The position numbers and the translations under genes are program-made. DNA of 64,000 bases from Pseudopithomyces maydicus (Eukaryota > Ascomycota > Dothideomycetes > Pleosporales > Didymosphaeriaceae), in the NCBI GenBank assembly GCA_026873275.1, contig JANTUC010000008.1:682001-746000 (forward strand), written 5' to 3'. This document shows, in pieces, positions 46,496-58,946 of the stretch (position 1 is the stretch's first letter; each line of letters opens with the position of its first letter). The notes under the pieces were generated by a model. That model ran no database searches. It worked only from the letters and a program-made list of their open reading frames with translations, and was not told where the DNA came from.

Positions 46496-49400
46496 CTACG
46501 CACTGGCTTCCGCAGTTTGCTGCCTCGAGTTTATGCTTCCGCCTCTCCATGCGGCCTTTGGATCATCCTTCTTCACTGCCCTGCTCTCTTCTCCCTCTTT
46601 GCCCCAACCACCTCCACCGGGTGTATAAATGATAATTCGTTCCCCGGGCCGCATGCTTGCCGTGTTCTTGGCCCCGAGATTGATATATCTGTACTCTACC
46701 TCATCAGTCCCACTCGCAATCTGTTTCTGCTTTTCTTCCAGATTTTCTACAGTGCCAGTTGTTGCAGCCTTTCCTTCGTCCTTTTGCTGCGTATCGGAGT
46801 TTTTGTCGATGTTCTTCTTGTCAACTTTGCGAACCCATATGTTCAGGCCACAGGCGGCTTCGCCGCCGCCGTTCATACCGTAAGGGTGATACACTCGACG
46901 TTCGGATAAGATGCTGACTTGCACAGGTATACGGAATTCAATATCACGTATTACACCTTCACCACCATCATGCATTCCCCGACCCTTGCTTCCCGTGCGA
47001 AGACCAAACTCGCGTAGCAGGACGGGGTAGCGTCTTTCAAAAACTTCGCTGTCCGTGATACGCGTATTGGTCATGTGCGTATGCACACCACTTGTACCCT
47101 CCCACGTTGGCCCGGCACCAGATCCACCCGCGATGGTCTCGTAATATCCAAAGCCCTTTTTCGCTTTTCCATCCTCGCTTCGGCCACCGAAACCGAACGT
47201 GAGGTTATTGGTATCACCCTGAGAGGCGGCACAGGCGCGGAACGCCTTGAGCACTACGTCGGTGACACGCTGGGACGTGAGCACGTTACCACCTACGACT
47301 GCAGCATTGTCTGAAGGTGAAAGAAAAGATTTCTTCGGGATGAGGACATGAATGGGCTTCAGGCACCCTTGGTTGAGCGGTATGTCTTCGCTAATAAGGC
47401 AGCGCAAGCAGTATATAATCGCGGAATAGGTAACTGCTTCGGGCGCGTTGATGTTTCCATACACCTCTGGGCCTGTACCAGTAAAGTCGAAGATGGCTTC
47501 GCCCTTGTCAGGATCGATAGTGACCTTGAGTCGGATGGGTGATCCGTCGTCCATGAATTCTTCGGCCGAGAGATCTTGTCCTTCGAATCGCTTATAAACG
47601 TCCTTGAGAAGGCTGCGTACGCTAGATTCCGCATTAGCCTGAATGTTAGTCATGTAGAATTTCACCACCTCCTCGCCGTAGTCGGACATGAGTGTGTTGA
47701 TGAGGTTGATGCCTTTCTGGTTAGAAGCAACTTGTGCTTTGAGATCATTGATATTATCACTAAGGCAGCGGGTGCCTGAGCATCCAGGATACTGAGCTGG
47801 TTCATCGTACAACAGCTCAGTGATTCTCTTCTCGTTGAAGTGTCCCTCTGAAACAAGTTTCTCGGATTTAATCTGGGCGCCTTCTTGGAAGAGTTCTCGA
47901 CTAGCAGGAGGCATACTACCAGGCAGGATTCCGCCTATGTCAGCGTGATGTGCACGAGACGCAACGTAGAAGATGATCTCATCGCCACTAAATGCAGGCG
48001 TAATGACTGTTATGTCGGGCAGATGGGTGCCACCAAACATCGGGTGATTTGACACAAGCACATCTCCCTTCTTGAGCTTGCCTTTCCATATCGCAGATTG
48101 TTTTCGAACGCAAGTAGACATGCTACCCAAATGAACGGGAAGATGTGGTGCTGGAAGGTGTTAGTTGGCTCACTCATTACAGACTCAAACTATTGCTCCT
48201 CACCGTTTGCAACCAAACCCCCATCGGCGTCGAAAAGCGCGCACGAGTAATCGAGACGCTCTTTGACATTTGTGGACACACTAGTCTTTTGAAGGGCTCT
48301 ACCCATTTGTTCGGCGATGGCCATGAAACGATGGGCAAATATGCTCAAGAGAATGGGATCGACCTCCTTCGTTGATATTTGCGCGTCCGCGTTCTCGCTC
48401 TCTCCAATGTTGATGACCACGTGAGTATTTATGAGGAGAGCCGATGCACCTGGAGTAACGACGATAGTTTGCGTGCCATCTGCGATGATGGCCGGGCCCT
48501 TGATACGATCGCCAACCTCCAAGTTCTCCAGCTTGTATATGGCGGTATCTTGTCGTCCTCCTTCGAAAAATACTTTTCGCGTTGCATACACCTTGTCGCC
48601 CTTCTGCAGGTCTTTAGGTTTGATTTCTTTAAGCTGTTGATCCACCGTCTTCTCGAGGCCCTCGAAGGTTTTGCCAATGCCTCGCGCTCTGACATCATCC
48701 ACAATGATATCGCGGTCGGGGAGCGTGAAACCGAATTCTTGTTCATGCTGCTTGATGAATGCCTTGTCAAATGCCCAGTCATCGTTATCGTATTCTTTCT
48801 CTGCCTCTTCCTTGGTGGGCTTGATGATCATGAGCGCGGACTCTGTCCCACGGTACCTTAGGTTGAGATATTCTTCAAAATGGACTTGGTCTTCATCGAA
48901 GCCTTGATCCTTTAACGTTGCCGTAGACTTTGCCTTGAGGTCTTTCATCTTGTTCTGTAGATATTCGCGGGTGCCCTTGTCGTTGGACCACACCTTGGAC
49001 TCCGGCTCCTGCCGTTCGTCTACGACATCTGCTAGAGCCATACCGTACGCAGAGAGTACAGACGAGTAGCGATGGACAAGGATCTGATTGATGCCAAGTG
49101 CCTCCGCAATAGCAACAGCATGTTGACCTCCTGCACCGCCGAATGTTGCAAGCCTGTGTTTCGACGTATCATGACCTCGCGCCTCGGTCAAGCTCCGGAT
49201 CGGCCGGGTCATGGTCTCGTTGGCGATTTTTATGAATCCATTGGCGATGTCATCCAGCGACATCTCCTTCTCTTTATTGCCACCGGCGACCTCCTTGTTG
49301 ATCTGCTCTGCCAACTCCTTAAAGAGCCTTTCGCTTGCCTCGGCGTCAAGTCCTTCGTCTTCGTTTTTCCCGAAGATTTTGGGGAAGAAGTCAGGCAACA

Positions 49401-50755
49401 AACGACCGAGGAACAGGTTAGCGTCTGTGATGGTCAATGGGCCTCCTTTCCGATAGCACGCAGGCCCTGGGTGTGCGCTCGCCGACTCTGGGCCTACAAC
49501 GAAGAGACCGTTCTTCCAAAATAGGCGGGAACCTCCACCTGCAGCTACTGTGTTGATATCCAGTTGAGGAGACTGTATAGTCACACCGGCGGTCGTTGTC
49601 TCGAAAACGTGATCGTACCTCCCTGCGCCATATCGACTGACATCCGTAGACGTACCGCCCATGTCGAATCCGATTACTGGGATCTTGGTCTTTGGGTCGT
49701 ACGACGTAAGTGCGTAACCTACTACGCCACCGGCAGGTCCGGATAAGATGGCCTTCAAACCAGAGAAGATGTCTACATCTACGAGGCCACCATCCGACTG
49801 CATGAACTCGCATCTTGCGCCTTTGGAGCCCTTTTCTTGCTTCACACTTTTGCTGCCCAGACCCCCTCGAAGCCTTTGGAGAAACCATCAATATACTTTC
49901 GAATTGCTGGGGTAAGGTATGCATCGGCACATGCAGAGGTGGCTCTTGGCACCAACTTGATCATAGGCATAAGTTCGTGGCTTAAGCTGACGTGCTCGAA
50001 GCCGACTTCTTTGGCAATTTTGCCCACTAGAGCTTCGTGCTTGGGGTACGTGTAGCCGTGCATCAGGCACACGGCTATACTCCGCAGACCACTATCGTAC
50101 ACTTCCTGCAGCTGCTGCCTTATTGTATCCTCAACAGGCCTTTGCAAGATGCGCACCGTCTCGCCAGATGTTCCCTTCACAAGCTCCGCATTCCCGCCTG
50201 CTTCTTCTATCGATTTTGCTTCTGTTTGCGTACGCTCGGGATCCTCGGCGTAATCCTCCAACGTGACGCGCTCGTCTATTTCCACCACCTTCTTGTACAA
50301 AACCTCAGGCTTTCTTATGTCTAGAGCAAAAATGTTGGGTCGTGACTGGTTCCCAATCTCCAAGCAATCTCTGAAGCCCTTGGTGACCACCATGGCTATG
50401 TCTTCGCCCTTGCGCTCCAGCAGGGCGTTGGTCGCCACCGTGGTACCCATGCGGATACTTTCGATCTTGGAGGTATCGAGAGGCTCTCCACGCGGGATGT
50501 CCTTGCCGGTGAACTTGGAAAGCAGGCGCCGGATGCCTTCCAGAGGCGCATCGTCATAATTGGCGGGATCCACAGAGAGGAGTTTGATTAGGACGTCGTC
50601 TTCCATCTTTCCCGTGCCCGGATTGCCCACGCAGTCGGTAAATGTGCCGCCACGCTGCCGTCACGTCAGCCTGGTTCGACCCTTGTGTGCATGCAAGGAA
50701 TGTTTACGTCTATGGCGATGCGGATGCCCCGCTCACCAATGCCTGTTGAGCCCAT
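46496..50755 (-). CDS. OXP1: 5-oxoprolinase (ATP-hydrolysing), frame broken once
   Basis: It converts 5-oxoproline to glutamate in the cytosolic gamma-glutamyl/glutathione cycle. Exons are 50755-50708, 50654-48204 and 48150-46496, about 1,384 aa. The N-terminal half is hydantoinase-A type: RGGTFTDCVG, MGTTVATNALLERKG, IGFDMGGTSTDVSRYG and FGGAGGQHAVAIAEALG. The C-terminal half is hydantoinase-B type: SNHPMFGGTHLPDITVI, GRGMHDGGEGV and YGMNGGGEAACG. Exon 2 changes frame at the C5 run 49862-49866 on the plus strand (G5 in the gene). One extra base would read GFEGGLGSKSVKQEKGSKGARCEFMQ-like sequence through the join. The literal frame stops just after, at 49842. The gene is convergent with the VPS62-like gene. 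Confidence 0.9.
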
Positions 50756-51817
50756 GGTGTAGTTTTGGTAGGAAATGCCACCTCAAGTTGCAAGTAAGAC
50801 GAAGTCGATGAGACGTTGTGGGCTAAGGATCAGGCATCGAAGCTGCAAGCAATCGTGATGATTACGCAGCGATGAGAAACTGCCAGTAAAAAAATAAGGC
50901 AGGCGATACGAGCCGCTGTAGGGCGCTGGTCAATAGTGGGGGGTGTTTGGGCGCCCCGCCAGAGCTCCCTAAGTCGGAGCTGCGTCACATCATGGCCGCC
51001 TCGGAAGCTATCCATCCCAGATGGGACTAGCCGAATTCTCGAGGACACTACATTCACAGTGTTGAAGCTCACAGGGGAGAAAAACGAGGATCCAACGACA
51101 GTAATTTTAAAGCTGATGCCCCTCGGTTGGAAAGTGATTGGTACTTGTCAACGTGTGTAGGGCATGCATGTAGATGTGTGACCACGCGAGCTTCATTAGG
51201 TCGAGAAAATAGCAGACCATTGGCTTCAACGAGCGAGTAGGAAACGGAAGACCTATGAAGAGGTAAAGTCATCGATGATTCTGACCCCCAGCTAAGATAC
51301 TGCTTGAGCCGAGGTCAACAACAACGAAGATGGCATCCTGCCTAGAAGCCCAGAGTGAGACCTGCACTTTGACAAACTCAACTGACGGACTTTTGATTCC
51401 CACCAAAGACCAGATAGAAGGTGCAATCAAATAGACATAGACGGCGAGCATTGGAGTGCCCATAGGGCAAGTGAACATTAGCCGACACATTAACGTTAGC
51501 CCTGGCTTCCGGCAAATGTTCGATGACCTGTGCTGCGATTAATTAATACAGCCATCTCCACCAATGCTTGCGAGCAGAAATGACATTTATTATGGAGTTT
51601 GGTATAGGGCAATCAAACAAGTCGAATGTAGCGGGTGAAAAAGCCGATACCTCTATGCATGCCAATGTTGACCCTCACCTTGAGCTATACCTACCATCGC
51701 GATAAAGCCGTGACATTACCGGCTGAGCACATGATGGGGAATTTAAAAAGCCGTATTATTCCCGTGCGATGCTTCCAAGCCAATCTCTATCCTAATCCAC
51801 TTTGGCTGTAATTCACC
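50756..51817. promoter_or_regulatory. divergent intergenic region, 5-oxoprolinase / AA9
   Basis: About 1.06 kb between two divergent starts. AT-rich sequence before the AA9 gene includes a TTTAAAAA element near 51742, about 75 bp before its ATG. No gene is supported. Confidence 0.4.
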
Positions 51818-52634
51818 ATGAGATCCTTCAACTCCCTCCATGCCGTACTGGCCAGTGCTGCTACCGTCACAGCACACGGCTGGATCGACACCCTCCACAT
51901 CGATAACCAAGACTACACAGGCTACAACCCCACCGTCGCACCCTGGGTCCCCGACCAAGGCACCATCAGCTGGCCCTCCTGGAACACCGACCTGGGCCCA
52001 GTCTACAGCGACGCCATCAACAGCCCCGACATCATCTGCTCCATCAACGCGACCAACACAAAGAAAGCCCCCGCCCCCGTCCCCGCAGGTTCCCTCGTCG
52101 ACCTGCACTGGACCAAATGGCCCGAATCCCACCACGGCCCCATCATCTCGTACCTGGCAGCCTGCAACGGCGACTGCGCAACCGTCGACAAGACGACCCT
52201 GAAGTTCTTCAAGATTGCCGAGATGGGCCAGCTGGAGCTCGGTGCTGGCGGTGGCACCGCTGGAAAGTGGGCTGACGACGTTCTGCGTGAAGCGGACGGC
52301 GCATGGAACGTGACGATTCCGAAGTCGATCAAGAGCGGCAACTATGTCCTCCGCAATGAGATCATCGCATTGCACTCGGCCTATGGCGTTGGCGCCGCGC
52401 AGCTCTATCCTACGTGCATCAGCATTGCGGTTAGCGGTGGGGGAGATGCGGCTCCTGAAGGGGTCCCCGGAACGCAGTTGTATAGCAAGGATGACGCTGG
52501 TATTCACTACAACATATACAACGATGAGTCGAAGCCGGTTTATAAGATTCCTGGTCCAGCACTATGTAAGTATTGCCATTTCGAACCACGAAGGATGAGC
52601 TCGATGCTGACTTTTGAATGAAGTTGAGGGTTAG
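51818..52634 (+). CDS. AA9 lytic polysaccharide monooxygenase, secreted
   Basis: Exon 1 is 51818-52565, the intron 52566-52623 (GTAAGT...AAG) and exon 2 52624-52634, giving 252 aa. The tiny last exon yields PGPALFEG, very close to the usual AA9 C-terminus; without splicing the end would be unusual. Residues 1-19 are a signal peptide and the mature protein begins HGWID, so His20 is the N-terminal copper-brace histidine. The second copper histidine is in SHHGPIISYLAAC and the axial Tyr is in AQLYPTCISIAV. These enzymes use copper and peroxide or oxygen to cleave cellulose and related glucans outside the cell. No carbohydrate-binding module or linker is present. Confidence 0.95.
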
Positions 52635-53071
52635 AGGGCTGGATTGAATGAGTTCTACGAGCTTGGAATGGGTCATTCGTGTTTAATCGAATGCTAGACG
52701 ATTAGACGATTTCTTTACCTAATCAACTATGATCCACCACAGACGGAGGACTGCACAATAGTAAACAGATGTTTCCGAAAACTGAGAAAAGTGTTGGATT
52801 GAATACTTCTGACACTTCGAAACGATGTTCCTCACGTTTATCGGTGCAGTGATATCTGTTCGTCCAGAACCTTAGAGGTCTTGCAGCTTGAACCGCCCTG
52901 AACAACGGACAAGGTCCGCGTCGGGCATAACCCATCAGACGCCTTTCCTGAAGTTGGAATTGTTCCACCGTTTCGCCAAACGCCTCGCCAAATGATGCAA
53001 CCTTCTCGTACTTTTCCTCATCCCGCTCCTCTCCCCCCTCTTCTTCCTGGCAAGAATTGAACCACAGGACC
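52635..53071. other. convergent intergenic spacer
   Basis: About 440 bp between the 3' ends of the AA9 gene and RPB5. No gene or repeat was recognised. Confidence 0.45.
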
Positions 53072-53889
53072 TCATATAGCCCAGCGGTAACTCGCATATC
53101 GACCCGCAGTCTCCGACTTTCTGATAATCTTGACGACCTGCCCTCTCCTCAGTCCGTAGTACTTGGCCACGGGGTCGGTGACCTGGATACGCGGCAGCTG
53201 TGTCTCCTTCAAACGGTAACGCTTCAGCAGCTGCTGCTTCTCCTCTGTGCTGAGCAACAGGTGTGTGGGCACAAGCTCGTGCTTTGTGATGTTGATCTTG
53301 AGGTCCTGCTCCAGGAACACCTCGACACCTCCTTTGGGGCCCTCTCCAAGGCCGGATGCGGCGCGCAGAGCTCGCATGGCCATACCAGACAGCGGCTTGA
53401 TGACGACCATGATGCCAGAGTAGTATCCGCCGTTGATGAGGTGGTTGATGAAGTCACGCAGGTTCTTCATGCCAAAGGCCTCGTCGCCGTTGAATTCGAC
53501 CCACAGGGTTCCGATCTGGGGTTCGGGGTTCGGGTTCTTGGTGGTGGCAGGCGCGGTGTATTTCTGAAGGGTTTCCGGGGAGGGGATGGCGGAGAAGTTC
53601 ATCTGGGTGCGACTGCGAGGCGTTAGGCTGGGCTGGGGTGGGCGTGTGGAGGGCAGAAGTACTTGATCTGGCCGCTCTCGTTGCTGAATCGTTGCTCGAA
53701 CTCGGCGAGTGTCATGGTGCATTCGCTCTCGAGGATGTTGTAGCCCTAGACGCGCGGGTCAGCGGTGCATGGCGAATGCGCCGTGTCACGGAAGGCACCA
53801 ACCCGGTCTCTGCACATCTCTTTGGTGGTGCGGTAGATGCGCCACATGTCGACCACCTCCTGGCGGGCCTTCTGATCGCCGTCTGCCAT
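53072..53889 (-). CDS. RPB5: RNA polymerases I/II/III shared subunit RPABC1 (Rpb5)
   Basis: Three exons: 53889-53803, 53745-53663 and 53612-53072. Introns of 57 and 50 bp lie between, the first with a weak GTTGGT donor. The product is 236 aa. The N-terminal jaw module reads MWRIYRTTKEMCRDRGYNILESE and TLAEFEQRFSNESGQINRTQMNFSA. The conserved C-terminal assembly module includes ITKHELVPTHLLLSTEEKQQLL, then LPRIQVTDPVAKYYGLRRGQ, then VVKIIRKSETAGRYASYRW. Rpb5 sits in the lower jaw of all three nuclear RNA polymerases. The protein is slightly longer than the yeast one because of a Pro/Asn-rich loop (TAPATTKNPNPEPQ). It is divergent from PPM1 with 273 bp between the ATGs. Confidence 0.96.
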
Positions 53890-54162
53890 GGTGAGAGCGC
53901 GGGGGTGGGTGTGCAGCGAAGGGAGAGAAGGGAGAGGCGGAGTGGTTGGGGAGCACGGAACAAGGTGCCTGGGATAAACGGTTGCGCGCTCAAAGAAAAT
54001 CGTCGAAGTCGCGGACGCAGCTTGGCTTGGCGTGCAGATGGGCGCTAGGCCAGATGCGGATAGCAGCTCGAGGTGCCCCGCGCCAGTGCAGCCAGCCCTG
54101 GAGCTCCAGCGCAGGCCAACACACGCACTGGTTTGCTGCGTAGGTAGACTAGCATCGCAACC

Positions 54163-55323
54163 ATGTCCGACCAGATCCCGAATCTCAAGACGCTGCTGGG
54201 GAGGGGCCGCGGCGGAGGCCCGAGGACCCGTGCAAGAGGCGCGCTCGCATCCTCGGCCGGAGGGCGCCAGGTTGCACGCGACGAAGCAGTGCGCGGGACA
54301 GACCAGGACGCAGCGGGGAGCAGGCTGAGCTGCGTGGACCTGGGCTATCTGGAGGATCCCTATGCCGCCTGCTTTGCTACCCAGCCATCCACCAGACGTC
54401 TGCCGTTGCTCAACAGAGGTGCCTCGTCACACCGGCAATCGCGACGCCGTTGACTGACGAGAGACCCAGGAACCTACGTGCGGACCTCCGCAATCGACCA
54501 GCTCGTCGACCGCTTCCTCGCCACACCCACCTCCACCGCCAAGCAGATCGTATCCCTCGGTGCCGGCACCGACACGCGCTTCTTCCGCCTCCGAGACAAG
54601 TATCCGAACGGATCCTTCATATACCATGAAATCGACTTCCCCGCCAACACGGCTGCAAAGCTGCAGTCCATACGTCGACATCCCGAGCTGCAAGACCGCA
54701 TCGCCGACTCGCACTTCACAACCCTTCCCACCGCCGAGTCGTACCACAGTGCCTCCTACAATGTGCACGCCCTCGATCTCCGCTCCCTCGCCACCTCGTC
54801 GCCCGAACCATCCCCGCCAGAACTTCCAAACCTGAGCCCTGCCTTGCCGACCCTGCTCCTCTCCGAGATGTGTCTGGTCTACATTGACCCCTCGACCGTG
54901 TCAGCCATCATGGACACCTTGCTGAAGTGCCATCTGAAACCTACCACGCCCGCTGCCGTCGTCCTCTACGAGCCCATCCTCCCCCACGATGCCTTTGGGC
55001 GAACAATGATATCCAATCTATCCACTCGCAACATACAGCTGCCCACCTTGACAGCGTATCCCGAACTAGCCGATCAGCGTGCACGCCTGAACAAGTATGG
55101 TTTTGTGGACGGCCACAGAGCTGCCGACACGTACTTCATATGGCGGGAGTGGGTGAGCCAGGAAGAGAAGGAGAGGGTGGCCGCCCTCGAGATGCTGGAT
55201 GAGCTGGAAGAGCTGCATCTGCTGCTACGCCACTACTGTGTCGCCTGGGCGTGGAGAGATGGCGAGGGCAACGCACCCTTTTCGGACGCTTGGGGAGAGG
55301 TCAGGCAGCAGGAGGGAGCTTGA
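54163..55323 (+). CDS. PPM1: leucine carboxyl methyltransferase 1 (PP2A methyltransferase)
   Basis: It methylates the C-terminal leucine of the protein phosphatase 2A catalytic subunit, using S-adenosylmethionine. Exon 1 is 54163-54418, the intron 54419-54469 (GTGCCT...CCCAG) and exon 2 54470-55323, giving 369 aa. Family motifs are YLEDPYAACF and LPLLNRGTYVRTSAIDQLVD (across the splice). The SAM-binding loop is QIVSLGAGTDTRFFRL. These are followed by FIYHEIDFP, LLLSEMCLVYIDP, LYEPI and WEW-like C-terminal elements (FIWREWVSQEEKERV). The N-terminus contains a Gly/Arg-rich low-complexity insert. The frame is intact. Confidence 0.95.
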
Positions 55324-55836
55324 CCTTGCACGAGCAGTTATTATTTCTCTTGCCGGACCGAATGAAACAGACGCATCATCATCTCAACATGCGCTATATT
55401 GACGCTTGAATCTATCTAGCCGCCACAGCCATCCTCCACCTCGCAACTCTTTCGCATTCCAACCTTCCGGCTGGGGCTCCAGCCGATACAATAAACACTG
55501 ATTCCGTATAAAACTCCTGGGTATAACATACCATCTCCTTTAGAAAAACAAACAAGACCCAGGACTGGCAGACAGACTATGGCGAACATGCTCAAACGCC
55601 GAGCAGCAACATGTCTACTCTGAAAACAATGTAAATGCCACACAAACAATCACTGGCCCGGGGCTCAGCTGTAGTATGGAAAACAAAACTGACGGATCGA
55701 TCGGTATTAACCTCATACTGCTGGACAGCAGAAAAATATGCCGGGGCTCCCAGCGCCATACCTGAGATAGAAACGAAAGCAAGACCGATCCGCCCTAGTA
55801 AACCGTGCTGTGCGCACATGTCGAAAATTGGAAATC
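55324..55836. other. convergent intergenic spacer
   Basis: About 510 bp between the 3' ends of PPM1 and KAR9. No gene is supported. If KAR9 uses the GTAGGA donor near 55838, a short last exon could lie here. Confidence 0.4.
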
Positions 55837-58800
55837 CTACCTCCACCGCGGACGCTCGTCCAGACTCGACTTTCGACCACTAGCCTGGCTCCTGCGACCG
55901 CTTTCGAGCCCAAGTTTGCTCCTGCGTCCATCGTCCGTGCTGCCCATTCTGCTGTGCGTACGTCCACCAGGCGTGTTGATTTGCGGGATGACTGTGCCGC
56001 TAGGTGTGCGCTGCTTGGGTGTCGGCAACATGCTAGTCCGCCGACCCGTCATCGCGCTTGCCGGCCGTGTGATACGTCTGGCCACGGGGCTCTCTTCCGT
56101 GACAGTGCCGTCGCTCTCTTCCTCGGCGATTGTGACTCTTCGACCTGAAGTAGGTGTGCGATACGATAGGCCCGAGTTCGGCGATGTGGTAGTTGCGAGG
56201 GCTGATTTTCCTCGGGCCGGTGTTGAAGGTGACTGCATAGGGCTGGCCAGAGGTCGGCGAGCAATCGAATGTTGCGCGGGTGTAGTAGACGTGGGCCGTG
56301 AAGGGAGAGGGGAAAGTGCGGATGCCTGACTCAGCGGGCTACGGACAGGTATTGCAGAATGGCTGGACACACTCCTCAGAGTCCTTAGCGGTGTCAGAGG
56401 ATCTTTCCGATGTGGCGAAGGCTCTGTCACGTATACAGGCTTGTAATGGTGTCCAATTATGGTATCACGCATGTTTGTGCTGCCATTCCATCTTGGTTTA
56501 TCCGAAGATGGTGTTGCAGAACGCAGTTGGCGTGTTGGGGTAATGGACATTGACCGTGGAGGATGTGCGGGCGCAGCCAAAGCCTCCAAACGTGATGTCG
56601 TGATGGACTTGCGTCCGGTGGCCATTGGAAGACTGGATAGTCGACGACTTGCTGAAAGCGAAGACTTGGTGCTGGAAGCACTGGGTTGGCGTGACTTCTT
56701 CCCAACAGGGGTGATGATGCCATATTCACTGCTCTTGCGGCTCATGATGATGCTTGAGGCTGGCGAACTGTTGGGCGTATCTATCGCCGACCCTGTAAGA
56801 GACGCTTCGGTGCGCGCTGATAGAACCGTGGACACGGAATCGCGTAGCTTGCGCGTGGCTGCCACTTCTTCCATGATCATGTCCATTTCCCTCAACTCAA
56901 TCTCGAGGTCCGAAACCTTCTGCCTGACATCTTGTTGAATGCGCAAAATCTCTCCATTGACCGTCGATCGATGCTTCATCTCAATGTCGATCAGCTCTAG
57001 AACGCGCTTCATCGATGGCGGATAGTGTTCGCGCTTGTCCTTGTACGTAGACATGCGTGAACCTAGCTTCTCATCATCACCGTCCTCTATGACCTGTCGG
57101 AGTCTTTGTATACTCTTCATTAGCGAGTCGTACATGGCAATCGCTTTGCTGCCTGCCTGTCGGAAACTGTGCACCCATTTGTCTTCACCAAGCTCCTCTC
57201 GGAGTGCATCAGCATCGGCCTCTAGCTTCTTCTCCAGCTTTTCCAGCTGCTCTTTCCTCCGGGTCAATTCGTCACATGCAGAAGGGAAAAGTTTGCTTGC
57301 ACGCATCTGGAAATGCTGAAGTCGCATAGGGAGGAAATCCAAGGAGGCGCGTAAGGGTTGGAGCTTGGCGAATAAGGCGAGGAGTCGTGAGTTCTCCTGC
57401 TCAATTTGCGGGATGGGCGACACGGGGGACATGACCGAGAGCGCAGGCGGCATACTAAACCGATTGTTCTGGATTCTTGCCTGTTCACGGGCCTGCAAAC
57501 GCGGTGTCTCCTCGACGATAGTTTCCAGGTCAGCTATGTCGAACTTTTCGGCCGATTCGGCAACGGAATCGCTGATTGCGCGATGTCGTCGTTCTTCCAT
57601 CTCAAAGACTAGGCGGCTGAGATTCTCGATCTCCATGCCAATCTCTCCCAACACGGTGTTCCAAAGCTCTTCCCACTCCATGGCGATTTCTACCTGTGAT
57701 TTGATCCCCTTGAGTGTCTTTTTGATCTTGGACCAATTGGTGACTACCTCCTCCATCTGTACTACTAGTGTTGTGAGATCTCGGCCGGGTAGTGAAGTGA
57801 TGTCGTCTCGGGACTGCAGATCCTCGATTGCGGTGATGTACACGTTGACCAGCCCCTCGAACTTGCCAATGGCAGCGTCGACCTCTCCGAGCCCCTCGCG
57901 TCCGGCGGCGGCGGCCCACTCGACATCGTCTTCTGCGTCGAGGCCACTGAGGACCTCTGCTGCCTTGGCCATCCATTGCTTGATGCTGTTGGCGGCGCTG
58001 TGCAAGGCGCGACCTGCGGCGGTGGACGAAGGGAGGGCGCGTATCTCGGAGGTCAGCGAGTCGGGCGGGGGAGTTTGATGGAAGTGAGCTGCTGGATCTG
58101 GTTGGTGAAGCTCGCGCGCGAAAGGGTGTAGATGGAGTTGGCGCGCGAGAAGTGGCGCTGGTGGAAGTAGGCCTCGACATCGATGCCATTGCCGGGGTCG
58201 AGCACAGATGGCTCGGGCAAGGGCAACGGGGGCGAGTCCTTGGGCGGCGGGGTGGGTGGGCGGCCCAGCTCGGTGTCGCTGCTGGCCTCGGTCTCGGTGA
58301 GGGTGTCGGTGAGGGTGTCGGCGAGGGTGTCGGCGAGGGCGTGGGTCAGGGTCTTCGTGTTGGTGATGTCGGGCAGGCGGTACTTTTGCGTGTCCTCGCC
58401 CAGGTCGCCGGCCTCGGAGTCGGAGGGCAGGACGCGGTCGCTGGTGCTCACGAAGCTGCTGCGGTTGCTCTCGAAGCTGGAGGGCGGGCTGGCGTCCATG
58501 GCCAGCGCCGGCACGCTCTCGCCCGTCAGCTGGGGGATGAGCGGGGTGCCGACCAGGCTGCTCGTGCGGCTCCAGGCGGTGCCCCTGCGCTCGATGGTGA
58601 AGTTGCGGCGGTCGCGGTGGAAGTCGTCGAGCTCGCGGATCTTGTGCTCGGCGATGCGGCCAATCTGGGCGGGCTGCTGGGCGCGGGGGGTCTCTGGGGT
58701 CTGGGGCTGGTTCAGGAATTTCATACGGGCCAGCAGGCCCGGCGACACGTTTCTCGCAAGCTTGGTGGTGCTGTCGAGGGCCGACTCGGGGCGTTTTGGC

Positions 58801-58946
58801 GAGGACGTGGTGGAGCCGGCGGGTGACGGGCGACGGAAGGACGGCGAGGCTGCCACCTCATCAACAGGCACAGGCGCAGGCACAGGCACGGTCGAGGAAG
58901 GAACACCCGGCGGAGTTTGGGCCGGCGTCGTCGTGGGAGGGTTCAT
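55837..58946 (-). CDS. KAR9: KAR9-domain cortical/spindle-orientation protein, frame broken once
   Basis: About 1,036 aa in a single exon if one base is restored. The N-terminal 270 or so residues are disordered and contain short TLADTLTDTL repeats. The central region is helical and matches the KAR9 domain: SIKQWMAKAAEVLSGLDAEDDVEW, FEGLVNVYITAIEDLQ, EWEELWNTVLGEIGMEIENLS, LRASLDFLPMRLQHFQ and YPPSMKRVLELIDIE. The Ser/Arg/Pro-rich tail has two SxIP-type motifs (VSPIPQ and HSAIPV), which in Kar9 bind EB1/Bim1 at microtubule plus ends. Kar9 links these ends to actin and myosin to position the spindle. The frame breaks at the G5 run 58067-58071 (C5 in the gene), between TSIKLP and DSLTSEIRALPSS. 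One more C would join them. The C-terminus may continue after a GTAGGA donor. Confidence 0.88.
58291..58353 (-). repeat. 12-bp coding tandem repeat in KAR9
   Basis: About five imperfect copies of GGTGAGGGTGTC on the plus strand, encoding DTLADTLTDTLTET-type repeats in the disordered N-terminus. Confidence 0.85.

Noticed and set aside
51743..52507. 254-codon ORF antisense to the AA9 gene
   Set aside because: It is a shadow of codon bias in the AA9 gene; the plus strand has a signal peptide and copper-site motifs.
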